Assembly: GCF_010015585.1 (NCBI RefSeq)
Contig: NW_022985103.1
Span: 62,001 to 126,000, forward strand
Length of the DNA stretch: 64,000 nucleotides
Source of the DNA: Eremomyces bilateralis CBS 781.70
Taxonomy: Eukaryota; Ascomycota; Dothideomycetes; Eremomycetales; Eremomycetaceae
Reading direction: 5' to 3'
Below the pieces are notes generated by a model. It had not been told where the DNA came from and did not search any database. It saw nothing but the letters and a program-made list of their open reading frames with translations. Below are positions 10,697 through 24,009 of this stretch, in pieces (position 1 is the stretch's first letter; each line of letters opens with the position of its first letter). The translations under genes and the position numbers were made by a program.

Positions 10697-12843
10697 TCAT
10701 ACTACCGTCTCCTTGCTAGCCGCATCGCTACGCACTTCCTTTGAAACCGGCACGGCAGCCTGGCCCTCCAAATCTTCTACCTTTCCCTTCGGACCCACGG
10801 TTCCAGTAGGCAACATGTTCAAACGATCTTCTGCGTGGTCAAGATCGCGGTAGAAGAAAAAGAATATGACCCCGGCGATGGCAGAAATCACCGCCATAGC
10901 CCCGTAGTTCCACACAAGCAGCGGATCCTCGGATAATGGTATGAACGCTTCGCCAATAGCGGAGCCGATGGCTGACATGAAAAGACTGAAGGCCATGACA
11001 AGAGATCGCATGTTCTTCGGGGCCTTGCTAAAGGCATACTCGTAAGAGGTGATGGAGGCGAAGATCTCGGAGATGGCAATCAGAACGTAAATTCCAGTTT
11101 GTGCCCAAACATTGATGTTTGTCGGTGCACAGCCCTCCCCGGTAGCATCGGTCCCACATTCGGAATCGCGGTAGCTAGTACTGTCAGTTGTGTGAAGTAC
11201 TAGAGGGAGTCAGGAGGAAACTCACATATATACTTGTAGCACGCATGCCCAGATCATCGCCATAGAACCGACCCAGAATCCAGCAGTGATCTTCTTAATC
11301 GGAGTAAAGTTGATTCCAACCTTCCGTAGACCCGGATAGAGGAAGGCGTTGCAGATAGGGATGAAGATAATAAGAGCGAAAGGGTTAAGGTTCGCAATGA
11401 TATCGTTGGGTACGCCGTGTAATGCCATGACAGCGGCTTGGGATGTCAGGTTGTTGTTGATCTGGTTATAGGTGATCCAGTAGAGCGGCATCCACAGGAA
11501 TACGCTGCATGCGGCAAATCCACGAGCAACCTCATCAACCCTAACAAGTCAGTATGAGAAATAAAAAATGTTGTTCAAGATCAACTCACCAAGCATCGTC
11601 AAAAGTGTACCAAGAAGGGCGTCCTTCCATTGGGACACTTGACGGTTTCAGACTGTTCCAGAAGGTACCGTCGTGCATATGCTTGTAGGTTGCCCATGGG
11701 TTCAGATGCCATCGTCCCTTCGTGCCCCTGATCAAGAGTTTGGTGGCGGGTCCCAATACGCTGCCCTCTGGAGGAGTTAATTTGTACATCTTCTTGCAGA
11801 AGAAGAGCACTGGCAGCGTGGTGATAAACATGGCCGTGGGAATGAAAAAAGACAGCCAAAATCCGACATATCTCTCGGCGTAAACCATAGAGATTTGGCC
11901 AACAATGGCACCGATGTTGATGGCGAAGTAGAACCAATGATATACGCTCGACGTCGTAACTGCAGGGTCAACGATGACGCGCTCCCCAGATTTCAGTGTC
12001 TTGACTCTTAATCCCTCAAGAGGGATCTGCTCTGCAATGAGAGGAGAAATATTCGGTTTGAAACCACCGGTCCCGATTCCCATGATGATCACGCCAACAA
12101 TGAAACACCCAAGCGCAGAGTTTGGAGTTGCCATGACAGATGGCGCCGCAGAGGCGGTCAAGATAATATGGCCGACGATAGCCACGAGCGCCGAAATCCA
12201 GATAGTCCGGAAGCGTCCGAGATAGGTATCTGCAACCCAGGCACCGAACAGGGGAACAACGTATACCCAGAACTAATATATGTTAGCGCTTGGCAGTTAG
12301 TTGATGAATTGAATGACATACACTATTGAAAGTCGTGAGGCCGGTCGACGCCCGTTGCCCTAGGCCTAAGGCACCTGGTTGCGCCTGTTCATCGCTAGGA
12401 TTGAGCGCTCGTCCAGTATCTGTCCCTGGATTCGGCTGCTGGATGAAATTGACGAACACCTGGTAATTTATTCAGCGCTTCATTGCTATTGAATCCTCGG
12501 GCGAAGGCATACCTGAACTGTGCCGTAATATGAAAGACGCTCGACAAGCTCGACGAAGGCAACTGTATACACCTTAAAAGGGATACGTTCGGAAACTCGT
12601 CGAAGCGTGCGTAGATCCTCCTCGGTGGGAAGGTCCTTGTCTTGAACGTCGTATTCGCTCTCCTCTGCCACCTTTTCGTCGTACTGTGGAGGAGGCTCGA
12701 TCACATCAGAGCTCGGACGCCTCATTAGATCGCCGTTGCCAATGATGAGACTCGGGTCATGTTTCTCGCCAGCGAACTGATGTCCATTAGCCTAGTGTTT
12801 TCAAGAAATTATTTGGGAGTCGTAAACGTACGGTGTCTGCCAT
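10697..12843 (-). CDS. ptr2: PTR2-type proton/oligopeptide transporter (POT family)
   Basis: Six exons: 12843-12832, 12776-12513, 12459-12322, 12272-11590, 11540-11226, 11174-10697. Introns are 49-55 nt and the phases agree throughout, giving 629 aa. The first exon codes only MADT; starting at the later in-frame ATG (12725) would lose the residues FAGEKHDPSLIIGNGDL and the tiny exon. Family hallmarks are VAFVELVERLSYYGT in helix 1, GVIIMGIGTGGFKPNISPLI, and the POT signature FYFAINIGAIVG. About a dozen hydrophobic segments and short charged ends fit a plasma-membrane symporter that imports di- and tripeptides with protons. The family is usually under nitrogen control; I did not define such sites here. 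Confidence 0.93.
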
Positions 12844-15387
12844 CTCGCCAGAAATCGAGATCCAGTCCGAACAGGGAACGGAGAAACAACCAAGATACCA
12901 CCAGATAGCTCAGGTGCGCTTACGGCACTGATAATCGTGTGGGATGCGTGAGAGTTAAAGATTCAGCCGAAATGGAGAGGCATGCGGTCGATATAAGTGG
13001 CACGGATGGAGACCGGGTGGCCACGCTGGAGGCGTTCTCCCGGGTTCCATCCCCCGGATTCCCTTCCGGGAAAGAAAACCTAAACGTGAAGACTTCATTT
13101 TGTCTAGGTCGACAGAGGCGGCGTTCGCCACCCGACCGCATTTTAGATCCCTAGGCTTGCGAGACATGCGAATGATTGAAGCTGATGATTGTCCGATTGC
13201 GGCACTGTCGCACGGGCCGGGGATGAGACAGCGGAGGGTTCCACATGGCAACGGGGTTGAGGTATCTGGTACAGACTACCTACGGTACCGGTACGAAACG
13301 CCTGATGTCGATGGTGTATGACTGTCCAGCCTGAATTATGTACGGGACACTATAGCATGTCGTTAGAACGTCTGTAGAACTTGTAGCTTTTGCTTTTAAG
13401 CCTACCCACAGACTTGGCGTGTGTGCTTAATATTGGCAGTTAAGCATGGCTAAGACTTGGCCAAGGACCTGGACTCTGAAATCGATATGATATCCGAACT
13501 TGATCGGCGACGACGACGGTCGCATCGATAAAAGTGGCGATTTGGTGGAGTGGCTAGTGGCGGAATGGACTATAGTCCGGTACCATCTGAATATCTGATA
13601 CAGCAGCGAATTTAGTTTATGGAGTGACAGGAAGAAAGAAATAAAGGGAGAATTGGTAACAAAAAGTTTGTGAGTGGCCAAAAGCTTCCATTTCAGCCTC
13701 ACCGGCGCCGTTTTCGGTACCTGCCCCCGGTTTGTACGTTCCGGCCGGGACTGCTGTTCGGATAGTCTAGCAATTAATTAATTAAGATCAAAGATTACCT
13801 AGAGGCTCCGGACCGGAATTCTACGGAATATTTCCGTCGACGGGAAGTACGATTGAGCCAATTGGAGAATTTCTTCTTAGGACTTCTGCACTAGATATAT
13901 CCCGTTATCGGCCTATCGGGGTCGCCTCCGGCACCATCGCCAGAAATTCGAGGTCCTGCCATCAACCATCCCGTCTTGTGTGTGCACCTCCGGAAGTGTG
14001 GAGGAATCCCTTTTCGGGGAAATCCGATCCAAACTCGGTGCCGGTCTACCGGCTGATGGACTCCGGTCCCGGCGTTTCAGTCTCTTCGGAGTTTTGGATC
14101 GCTCGGCACCGAGTATGGGATCTTTTATCTCTCGCGAATGGAATCCTTCAGTGATCCGATCAGACGATGCCTTACTTTGACATACTCCCCCTCCAACCGA
14201 AAGTCTGTGCTTCCGTGCATCATCTTCGATTCGAAAACGGTTCTGTTGAGTCCGCCCCAGCCCACTTAACGAATCGATTGATTCCTCGGGAACGACTGTT
14301 CCGCACATAATTAGTACCTGTAGAGGCGCTGGAGGCAAGTCCAACAGTAAGGAAATGAGGGAATCATGACGGGAAAATAAATTCCAATGCAATCTTCAAT
14401 CTAGGCCTTCGGTCGGCTGTGGCCGCTATCGCTGATCAAGGGATCATCCAACATGACTTGTTCTGGGCCACATGTTTTTTTTAAAAATCGATCTTATGGT
14501 ATGCAACTGGGGTAGTCCGTAGTCGTTGAGCCAAATGCCGATCGGAATCCATTACCTGAGAAATGAGAGTTCGCTTTGAACAGCAAAGCTGCAATAAAGG
14601 AGAAAATATTCTGAATGCTTCACTCATAGAAATTGTTGATATGCTGTCCTGCGCTTGTGGTCAACGTTTATGAATGTTTGACGAATTCGTCCATTCATAA
14701 ATTAGAGGCGGAAAATTAACAACCGTACATTTGATACATTCGGGTTTTAATTGGAGCCATTGCACTTGAAGCTCTTTGCTAATGTCGGGAAAGACCACTG
14801 AATAGACTGAATGCTACCAAGTACCCACACTGGAGTTTATAATTGGCTGTTGTACGACCGAGCGAATGCCACAGCACCAGCAGTATTCGGGTATATACAG
14901 CTTGGGATGTCCCGGGATCCGACTTCTTCGTCCGGTTCCCACGCCAGAAGATTCATCGAAATGGGACCTTCAGAAGAGACGGCTAAAATATAGGGGAGAG
15001 AGAAGTTCGGTCCTCAACTAGACCAGACCCGTATTAGGAACCGGATTCATAGCCTTTGTAACATCCACCGAAACGGAGTGTATGCAATATTCTTTAAGGG
15101 GACCATGTGACATCTCGAAGCTTACTCGTCGACGTGCTTATCATCACCACATTTGGGATACTAAATGATTGCGCGGCCATGAGGGAGGTCAGTGACTTTG
15201 ACGTTTGAAAGCTTGGGCACCACACAGCGATTGAACGGGGTTAGGTTGGAAGTCTATGGTGAAAGATAGGGACCTATATTCTAGGAAAGGAACAAGGAGC
15301 AACGGCTATTACCCAGAGCAATACACTTGACTTTCAAGGAAGACTGAGCATTGGATATGACCATATTTAGGAGTAATATACTACCTT
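12844..15387. other. Long intergenic region
   Basis: About 2.5 kb between the ptr2 5' end and the 3' end of the next minus-strand gene. Open frames here (longest 159 codons on the minus strand, 14392-13913) have biased, arginine/serine-rich translations with no recognisable domain, and I do not call them genes. No tRNA or transposon end seen. Confidence 0.5.
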
Positions 15388-18136
15388 CTATATAGTACTG
15401 CGGCGGAAATGCATCCGTATCCCATACCGTTTCCGACTAAGATTCCCCACAGTCACGCCATCCCTCCGATCATTCCACCTCCTCGACGTATCCATTTTGC
15501 CGCCTAGGATACGTTTCTTCAGGATATACTGTAGATACTCCGTGGGCAGCCCATCGAGCCGGCCCTGCGCCACAAGCCGCCGGAACCGCCCGCTCTCCAT
15601 GCGCTCGAGAAAATTCCGCATCCGTGCCAACTTGTCGCTGTACGGCGCGAGGGAGGCCAGGAACTCCACCGCCTGCGCCTCCCCTTCGATATTAGAGATG
15701 AGGGCGGCGATGTAGCGTTGCATGGAGAGGCTGACGGGGCGCATACGTGCCAGTTGCTCGTGGACCGCGATGTGGATCAAGGCGCGGGCCAGGGAAGGTT
15801 GGATGGGGATGTTGCGGCGCTGGAGGATTTGACAGCAGTAGAAGACGTTGCGGAGTCGGACTCGGTAGGGATATTTGCTGACGGTGGCGAACGGCCATGC
15901 GATGTCGTGCATAAGTTGCACATACTCTGGGGTGAAGTCCTGACGCGCAATCTGGGTTCCTTGACTCTTGTTGGTCGTTGAGGGACGGCCTGAGTTGTTC
16001 GTCGCACCCAAGTGTTCAGCAAGTCCAGTAGCGCCAGGTGGGGCAAGACTAGCCACACTGTAGTTTCTATACCGTACGATGTTGAAAACCTGGTCACTAT
16101 GGCAACCGTTTTGAATCATGGCGGTTAAGTACTCCGTCCAGTACTTCAAGATGGAAACGCCAGCCTTTCCGCTGGATTCATACCAACCCGCTCGGCTAAG
16201 GACAGATGCCACCTGATCGTGATGGACCGCGATACCGCTACGTCTGACGTCGCCGAGTAGCTGGAAGAAGATCGAGGTTCCCTGAGTGCGCAGGACAAGC
16301 GTGAAAACGTCCGACATCATATGTGCCTGAATAATCCCGCAACTCTTCACCGCCAGGAGAAGTAACCTGTAAGGGAGGTGAGGCGGCGAGCCTACTTCCT
16401 CGGCGGCGGCTTGACAGGAGCGGAGAAACGTATCCTCCAGTTCTTGAGCGTGGTTGAGACAAACACCACACGAAGATGCCCATCGATGGATTAGAATCCG
16501 GCAAAGTGTGGAATCATCTATCCCGTTCCGATGTATCACAACGTCCAATGGATCTAGATGTTGCGCGGCGACACAGAGGACGGCACTCCAGTTGATGGAA
16601 CAGAAAGTCTGTGACTGCATGTCCGCAATTTTGAGAACGCCAATCCATTTGTCCACGATGGCCTGCTTGGTCTTCGTCGGCCCATCCGACGTATGTAGAT
16701 GGTCGCTGAATGAGGTGCAGAAGTCCGTGTCAACCGATGGCCGTAGGTCTAAAAGGATTTGTGCAATGTTTTGCTCCGTGAAGGCCGAGTGACCTGCAGA
16801 ATCGGATGACCCCTTGCCCATGCCTGGCAGTTTCCGGAGCAAGTCCATTACAGTCATGGCGGGGGTAAAGGTCTCATCGATCTCGGAATCGAGCCAGAGG
16901 GTTCGGTGCAGTCGAATCACGAGAGATCGCCAGTTCTCGAGCTCATGGGGGGCGACATCTCGTTGTCGTAGACGCTTAAGAATTGCCTGTGCTACGTCCT
17001 TCCATAATGGTATCCGTTCGGAAACCCTGTCCGTGGAGGGCTTCGGCTTGTATGTTAGTGAGTCATATGTCCAGAGTGGCAACGTGGATGCGCTTTCAAG
17101 TGACTCGGTGTCGCCAGGAACGTTCGGGGTGGGTGAGCACACTCGAGTCCACAGCTCTTCAATCCGACCGAACAGCGCTGGAATTTCGTATTCTCTGCCG
17201 GCATGCGCTTTGATAGCGGACTTGAGATGCCGGTGCCGCACTCCAGCCATGACGAGGCGAAAAAATGCCGACCGCTCGTCCACGCCGGTCCGTTGCACCA
17301 CGGTCGCGACAATATCCACGTCCTTGAGAAAATCGGGATTGAAAATTTGCCAAGCCACGGCACCAGCCTGTTGTTCTCTGCTCAAGCACTGGAATATCAA
17401 GTGCGAGAAAGCGTCGTTGTCTAAGTCCGTGGTCGTATAGGACTGCCGTATCCGGTCCAGTTGTCGGATAGTGCCAGATAAGGAGGCAAGCTCCTCAAAG
17501 CATTGGCTACGTGGAGTCGGTGAAAGCCATTCCCGAGATAAAGCGGAAATTAAGGATGGTGAGGAGGGTTCTAACCGATTGCATTGCGGCATAGATGTAT
17601 CTCTATCTGCTCCTTCGTTAGCCTCGTCACCCTGATAGGGGTTAAAAAAGTGCCCTACACTTACCAGCGTGCGCAGCATCATGACGGCTCACGTCCTCGC
17701 CTGGCTCTCTTCTATACCGTTCCCTTTCGTTCGTCTTTGGAGCCTCCCACATCAACTCCCCCATCGTCGGCACCCTCGCGTCCAACCCAAGTGACCGTCC
17801 ATTCCACCCACCGAGACCCAACCCGCCGCCCCACGCCCACTCTATCGGTGCGCCCCCGTCGCTATATGCCTCGACCGTCGCGCCCATCCGCCTCCGCGCC
17901 AGCCGTCGATTCGCCTCGAGCGGACCAGGGACGTTGCTACCATGGCGGCGGGAGCAAAGGGCTGGTGCAGGAGGGACGCCGGAGCACGCGCGGGGAGCGC
18001 TGCGACACGAGGACGGGGCGGGAAGGGCGCTGGAGGTGCGGAGGAAGCGGTGGAAGGCCTCGGTGAGGAGGGTGTCAGGAATCCAGACATATGGGGAGCG
18101 AAGGGGGGAGGAGGAAGGGACGCGGCGAGGACGCAT
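15388..18136 (-). CDS. Conserved fungal protein of unknown function (896 aa)
   Basis: Exon 1 is 18136-17665 and exon 2 is 17606-15388. The 58-nt intron (17664-17607) has GTAAGT, a GGCTAACG branch site and GCAG; the junction reads ...DAAHA-DRDTSMPQ and total coding length is a multiple of three. The exon-1 product has a low-complexity Pro/Ala/Ser start and the motif HGSNVPGPLEANRRLARRRM, which I associate with a group of filamentous-fungal proteins without assigned function. The rest is alpha-helical, soluble and free of membrane segments, with blocks such as LMHDIAWPFATVSKYPYRVR; it gives a faint impression of helical repeats (PPR-like), but I cannot define the units. The basic N-terminus could be a mitochondrial signal. 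The start is uncertain: MGATVEAY inside exon 1 is an alternative. Confidence 0.72.
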
Positions 18137-19299
18137 AGGCTGGCATTGGGGCTCGGAATTCGAGGACAGGATAGGATGGGGGTGGGATTAAAGAGGAAGA
18201 CGGGATTAGAAGGAGTTTTCGTCGTTAGATGGGACTGGACGAGATCTGTTAAGGCAATTTTGGGGTGCAATTGGACTTGGATAGTTACATGCAAGGTGAA
18301 GTTGGAAAGCTTCAATTCACTGGTGAGCTTTTTGGCTTGGCTTCCATTGGCTCCCTAGTTTTCCCCACACTCTGGGCCAGCAACACAGAACGAAATAAAT
18401 ACGAATGCATCTCACGCGTTGATACTGCTCATACTGTGGGAGGAGCTTTTATTTTCAACTCTTATTATCGCATTTAACCCACTCCTAAAGAGTGAAGACG
18501 ACGTGATGGCATTTCCTGGCACGGAAGGGATGAATCATTGTATGAATGTTGAAGCACGAGGTCATTTGCATTTCCATATTCTACAGATGCCAATCCCATA
18601 CATCAAGAAAATCAAAGAAAATCCAATGCCGCCTTGGAGGCAGGTCAAATCCGCCTCGTCATCAAATGGACAGCGCATATCCAGGAAAATCCTCTCGATC
18701 TTCCTCTTAGATTTCCAAATCACCCATCCAACACAATTGTCCCCAGGGGTTCTTTCCATGCGGACAAGGTGACGGCATGGTTTCCTAATCCACTCAAGAG
18801 ATGCTCTGCCACTCACGACGCCAAAACCCCATCGCCTCCACCAGGCGATGTCCAAGGTCCAAAATATTGCCCAACCAGTAAGGGAAGGTGGGCGAGCCGA
18901 ATGTATATTCATCGTTAAGGAGCGTTAGGGAAATGAAGGATTCCCAGAATCCTCCAAAAGGAGCGAATCGACAAGAGGGAGAGACATGGACCATTTGTTT
19001 CGGAACGATGCGACTGCGAAAACGCCAGTGGAACGCTAAAGGAGAAAGGGGGCGTGGCCGGGATCTATGGGGCGGGAAAAATGAACGCGGCCAACGTGCG
19101 GATTGGACCGTGAAGGGTCGAAAGGGTATCGCAGACCATTCGATCCAACCAAGAGGAGGCAACATGCTGGCCGGAGACCATGATTAATTGTCGCTGAAAG
19201 GAAACAAGGGATAGCCCAGAACCGATGAGGAATACCGAGTTCTGGACGCAGCGAGCAAGACATCAAGGACGATGGTCATTGCTGAGCTGACTGCCGTGT
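18137..19299. other. Intergenic, downstream of the WSC gene
   Basis: 1.16 kb with no recognisable gene: the 3' flank of the WSC-domain gene and the promoter of the 896-aa protein gene, both on the minus strand. Confidence 0.55.
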
Positions 19300-20237
19300 C
19301 TACCGTCCGTCGTCGGGGTTCGTCACTTTCAGGATCCTTCGGCTGTAGTCTTGATTGTCCGCAATGCTTCCGTCGCTCATCCTGCGATGCATCACCGCTT
19401 CCGGATCCAGCCTCGAATCACCGGAGCTGCCACTCTGGCTGCCGTGGGAGCGTCCATTTTTCACGAAATCGCTGACAGCGGCTTGTCGCTTATGTTCTTC
19501 CTCGAGTTCCCTCCTCCTACGTTGACGGAGGAAGAAGAATACGCCGCCGATGATACCAGCGATGGCCAAGACACCGACCACGACGCCCACGGCGATCCCG
19601 ACCTTGGAAGGAGAACTTCCTTTGGATTTTTCGGGGTCCGCCGTCGGCTCTTGAGTGACAACGACGGTGGAACCACCCACGGTGATGACCCCGGTACTAG
19701 ATCCGGGTCGACGAGAGGCGGCAGGATCACCTGGATTGTTCGCATCGAAATGAGCGATTTGGTTCTTGGTGATACCCGTGAGGTAGACACTCCAGTAGCC
19801 GTTACCACCACCTACGAATCTCGATTAGCGTTCTATCCCAATTACGATAAGGAAAACTGGATGGGATGAGACGGTTGACTCGTCTACTTACACATATCAT
19901 CTGGGAAGCCGTTGCAGGGAGTGTTGCAACTCGTGTTGTCCGTCTTCGCGTCTTCCTGTGGTAGCAGATCTCCACACCAACAGTTCGAACCATCGCTGAG
20001 AGCCATAACTGGCTTATTGAACTGATAGCAGATGGGCTGACAGTTGCCGCTAGTTTGGAAAGTGTAGGGGCCATGATCGGTCAAGGGCTCTGGCGTCGCA
20101 TAACAGCCATCCATGGTAAGAGCTTGCATTTTAACGGTCGTTGAGGCTGTTTCCACCTTTTGTGCGGATGCAACAGTCAGAAGGGAAAGAAATACGAAGG
20201 CCGCCATGCCGACTCGCTGTCTTGATGACGATGACAT
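19300..20237 (-). CDS. WSC-domain cell-wall stress sensor, single-pass membrane protein
   Basis: Two exons, 20237-19892 and 19811-19300, with an 80-nt intron (19891-19812); 285 aa. A signal peptide covers about residues 1-25 (hydrophobic stretch after MSSSSRQRVG, cleavage near VASA). The WSC domain follows: GCYATPEPL, then cysteines in NCQPICYQF, NCWCGDLL, SCNTPCNG and, across the intron junction, DDMCGGNGYWSVYL. A stalk of about 55 residues leads to one membrane span (VGIAVGVVVGVLAIAGIIGG) and a cytoplasmic tail starting RQRRRR. This layout is that of Wsc1-type sensors, which report wall stress to Rho1 and the Pkc1/Mpk cascade. The stalk is shorter and less Ser/Thr-rich than in yeast Wsc1, so the protein may be a minor Wsc paralogue. 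The chosen start, rather than upstream in-frame ATGs, gives a clean signal peptide. Confidence 0.9.
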
Positions 20238-23200
20238 GTTGGATGCTAGTTGTGGGAGTCTCGTATGTTCTGGGAGGGATGTCGAGTAAAATGGGGGAGT
20301 CAGGTAGAGCGGAAATGCACTACAGGCACGGTGGTTGATCCAGCTTGGACAACTTGGCCAGTCAACTGATGAACCATCCATGATTAGCATGCTGTGTAGT
20401 GGCAGTGGAAGCTTTGGGACAAGGAGATGGAGCGATATACCTTTTGTACTTGGACTCAATCCACTGCGACCTTACACGGCGAGACCAGCGATCCGATCCC
20501 TCGCTACCGTGGTATTCTTTGAAAAGAGGGCCACGGAGTCGATCGGGCCTTTCCTAGACAAATGTCGACGTCGAAATATTCAACGACCCGTAGTCGTGAA
20601 AAGGATATCGACAGCTTGAATCGGTGGCTGTCGTATAGTCAGGGTCAACGAAGTCTGGTTCGGTCGACCAAACTTTGTGTGGCTGGCGCAGAGGTGCTCG
20701 TGGGTATCGAGGGAAGTCTGGGAAGTCCGGCAGTAGGCGACCAGCGACGGACGAGATGGGTATCTGAGGACGTCGACGACTGTCTAACTTGACCTATTCC
20801 TTTTCGGAAACAGGAGGAGACGATGAGAAGTCGAGATGAAGTCGAGATGGATTCCGTTGAAGTGGACCGTGGAAGAGACTGGAAATGGAATGCAATTCAG
20901 CCGACGTGGTGTTTCAGAGGTCCGGGTGGTGTTAGGGCCAAACGAGATTGACCCCTTTCTCGACCAAGGGCCCAACCCGAACGATGGAGATTCGACAACG
21001 ACACTAGGGATGGATTCTCGAGGGAGATGGATAAAAATGAATGACGGATGCACGATAACGAGCGTCTGGATGGAAATATGGAAGAGAGGGAATGGTAGAA
21101 TGAGGAGTCGGTGGTGTGGAAGAGGTGGAAATGACGCAGGATAGCGAGAGATGGATAGGCACTGGAAGGAAGCGGAGAGAGGAGGCGTGACAGTGACTTG
21201 TGCGTGTGTCTCGGCGTCTCGGTGTCTTTGGTGAGGAGTTGGACGGGAACAGACTGGGACAGGGGTACTGTCAGACTTAGAGACTGGCGGCGAGGAATTG
21301 GCAATTAGGGGAATTGGGGGGGAATTGGGGGGAATTGAGGCCAAGATTGCAAGGAACCGCAGGGAGACCAAGGCACTTTCCTTGTTTGATTCCTTCGACG
21401 CGGCATGCCAGGCACGGTTAAGTCCAGATGCCAAGGGAAATGGCCTATCACGCCAATCAGATCCCAATAAAAAGTGGGGAGAGCACTGGCGCTTGCAAGG
21501 GGAGAGGCAGTGAAATGTGAATGGACGTCGGAAGGCAGGTGATGATGCCAATCCATACCAACAATCAATACGACGGATGGTACATTATTGTATCCCTCGC
21601 GGTTTGATGATTGGACAAAAAGAACAATACTAACTCAGGAACGTCAAGTGTGTGAGGTTCTCTGTACGCATAATGTAACAGCATTAAGGGCATAAGGCAT
21701 AAGCATCATTCTGTGAGGGCCGCGGGGGTAGATATCACTTGTACCAGAACTCTCCGCTGGGACAGGGGGCCGCGGAGATGAAGTCTGCGTGGGTGCAATT
21801 TATCCGTGCCACACTCACTGCCACACTGTGTGTGTCTGTACCCAGTAAATAACACTCAGTAAAAAATACTAAACAGACGATCCGTCAGAAGATTTCCTTA
21901 ATACTGTCCAGTGTCCACTGTACGGAGTTACAGGTGTAAACTGGGCCACTGGGGTAATCAGATGATGAGAGTTGAGTCCGGCCGAGGCGCTGGTCGCGGG
22001 ATAGTGGATGATCGCACTCCTCAACCATGAAACGGTTAAATATTAGCATCAATTCAACTGCTTCTCCAATCATCTGGATCTGATCATCAACCCCATCGTT
22101 TCAATTATTATCATTGTTTTTCTGTTCGCCCTGTCCGTTACGGACAGAAGAACCTTGAGCACCCATTTCACCCCGCCACAGCGTCTCGACCATTCATGAT
22201 CCAATCCAACCAGAACTTTTGAGTTAGGACTCCATCTCACCCCGTTGGACAGTCTAACTGTTTCGAACCGTTTCTTGCGGACTCCGGACTTTGCCTGTCC
22301 TGTAAATAGAATACCAGGCTGACTGATATTACACAACATCACAAGCAAAGGTAATGGTTACACTTTATAAAGTTCTCTGGCAGCCCTATTCGTTGCATGC
22401 GCCTCTTGAAATCTGAATCCGTGGAAAGCGGCAGCAGGAGAAACCCATCAAATCTCCAATGGTTTCGGGCTTCGCAGACTTCGCTACATCCGTATCCCTT
22501 GGAGCCAAACCCGAGGCGCCATAGCTCGTAAATGTACGTATCCTGAGTCCCAGAATGAAGTCCATGCCCCAGTGACCGGGAAGTTGAGCCATGGCTTTTA
22601 CGAATGGGCTCCAAAATCCAGATCTAGACTCTATGAGTTGCTCCGCGGGAAAAGCAATATTATTTACGGGGCCCCCAGCAGATATTCAGCTGGCTTGAAC
22701 CACAGGCAAAACCGGACGCCCTGGAGCTTAGAGGACGGAAGGTAGGCCAATTTGTCCTGTGATGGCCATGAAGCACGTTTCATCGCCTCCAAGCCAGACT
22801 TCTGAAACTCGCGGCACAAGTGCTTGTCCCTTCTCGGCTTTGTCCCATCAGATCTTTTCACAATTCACATCTTGACGTACCCCAAGGCCCAGAGTCCAGG
22901 GACATCTGCTCCAAACACCCCATATCACTCAGACCAGCTTCACCCCTGAATTTAATACTGCGGTTGCTGTGCTTTGTTGAGTTTATACAAACTGCAACGA
23001 CACAGCCTCAAATTTGTCCTAATCCAGTTAGCCATATCCTCTATCCACTAATTGGTTATTGGATAATATTATTTATTACACAGTTGTGCCCTATTTCTGC
23101 TTCACATAAACAAAGGACCGACGCTCATTGACGGTCGACCCACAGAAGCCGCTCTGCCCTCAAAGACATCGTTATTCGTTCCTGAGCGACCGTATCACCA

Positions 23201-24009
23201 CCTGGCAAAAGCAGATCAGGCTAGTACCAATTCGGTCAACATCGTCCGCGATCAGCCGGTCAAACGCAAGGAGTCGGTGGCGTCGGTGCTGCACCAATAC
23301 GGAGTACTGCTGCGGTCTGGTGGAGGCCAGGAGAGTTTTCATGTGGATCGATAGAGCGAGAATGTTGAGAGGATCCATAATCCAGATTCCAGGCTCTCAA
23401 ATAGAATGCGGTTTTGGTCCGGGCGTGGCCTGGGTGGCATTCTGGAATCCAGAGTCCATGCAGGAACCGTCAAATCACCAATGCACCAGCTCAACGGGTC
23501 GGGTTATCACGACGTTCATTCGAGAGGCACAAAGGGGCGGAAGAGGCGTTCCTTTCTGGGTGAATAAATAGATTTTAATCATTTTACTTCTCAACCGTTT
23601 CTATGGGTGGAGACACGTGTAAAAGGAAAGCGGGACCCATCCTCCACCTTCAGTTGGATCTGATGAGTCGGACCAGAAAATCAGATGTTGCGTATCTGCA
23701 TGCTCACTGCTCACTGCTGACTGCTGGGAATGGGATTATGGGGTCTTCTATTTCTGATCTGGGTGAGCTGCTGGCCACGCATCGTGGAATCGGACATGTG
23801 GCAATTGGTGCTAGGCAGATGATTTCAAACTGACCACCAAAGCATCTGGGGGATTGATACGTTTGTCAATGAGGTTTTGAAGGCATCTGATGTTTTTACA
23901 TTGTGTTCCTCATGTTGGATGGCAGAGCCATTTGCGCGGTACTACAGAAACTCGACCATGGCGAGGATGAATCGGTAGGGCATTCTCGAGTCTCGAGACC
24001 ACCTTATTT
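20238..24009. other. Long intergenic region upstream of the WSC gene
   Basis: About 3.8 kb between the WSC gene start and the rrp6 stop. Many short frames exist on both strands, but none shows a domain or a fungal-like composition. A run of three G tracts separated by AATT lies at 21308-21332. Long 5' regions and leaders are common for cell-wall genes, so part of this may be a 5' UTR; that is inference. Confidence 0.5.

Noticed and set aside
13913-14392. 159-codon minus-strand frame in the ptr2 upstream region
   Set aside because: Composition is biased toward Arg and Ser, there is no domain, and a plus-strand frame overlaps it; probably chance.
17842-18315. 157-codon minus-strand frame over the first exon of the 896-aa protein
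   Set aside because: It is a frame-shifted shadow; the other frame joins cleanly over an intron with good splice signals.
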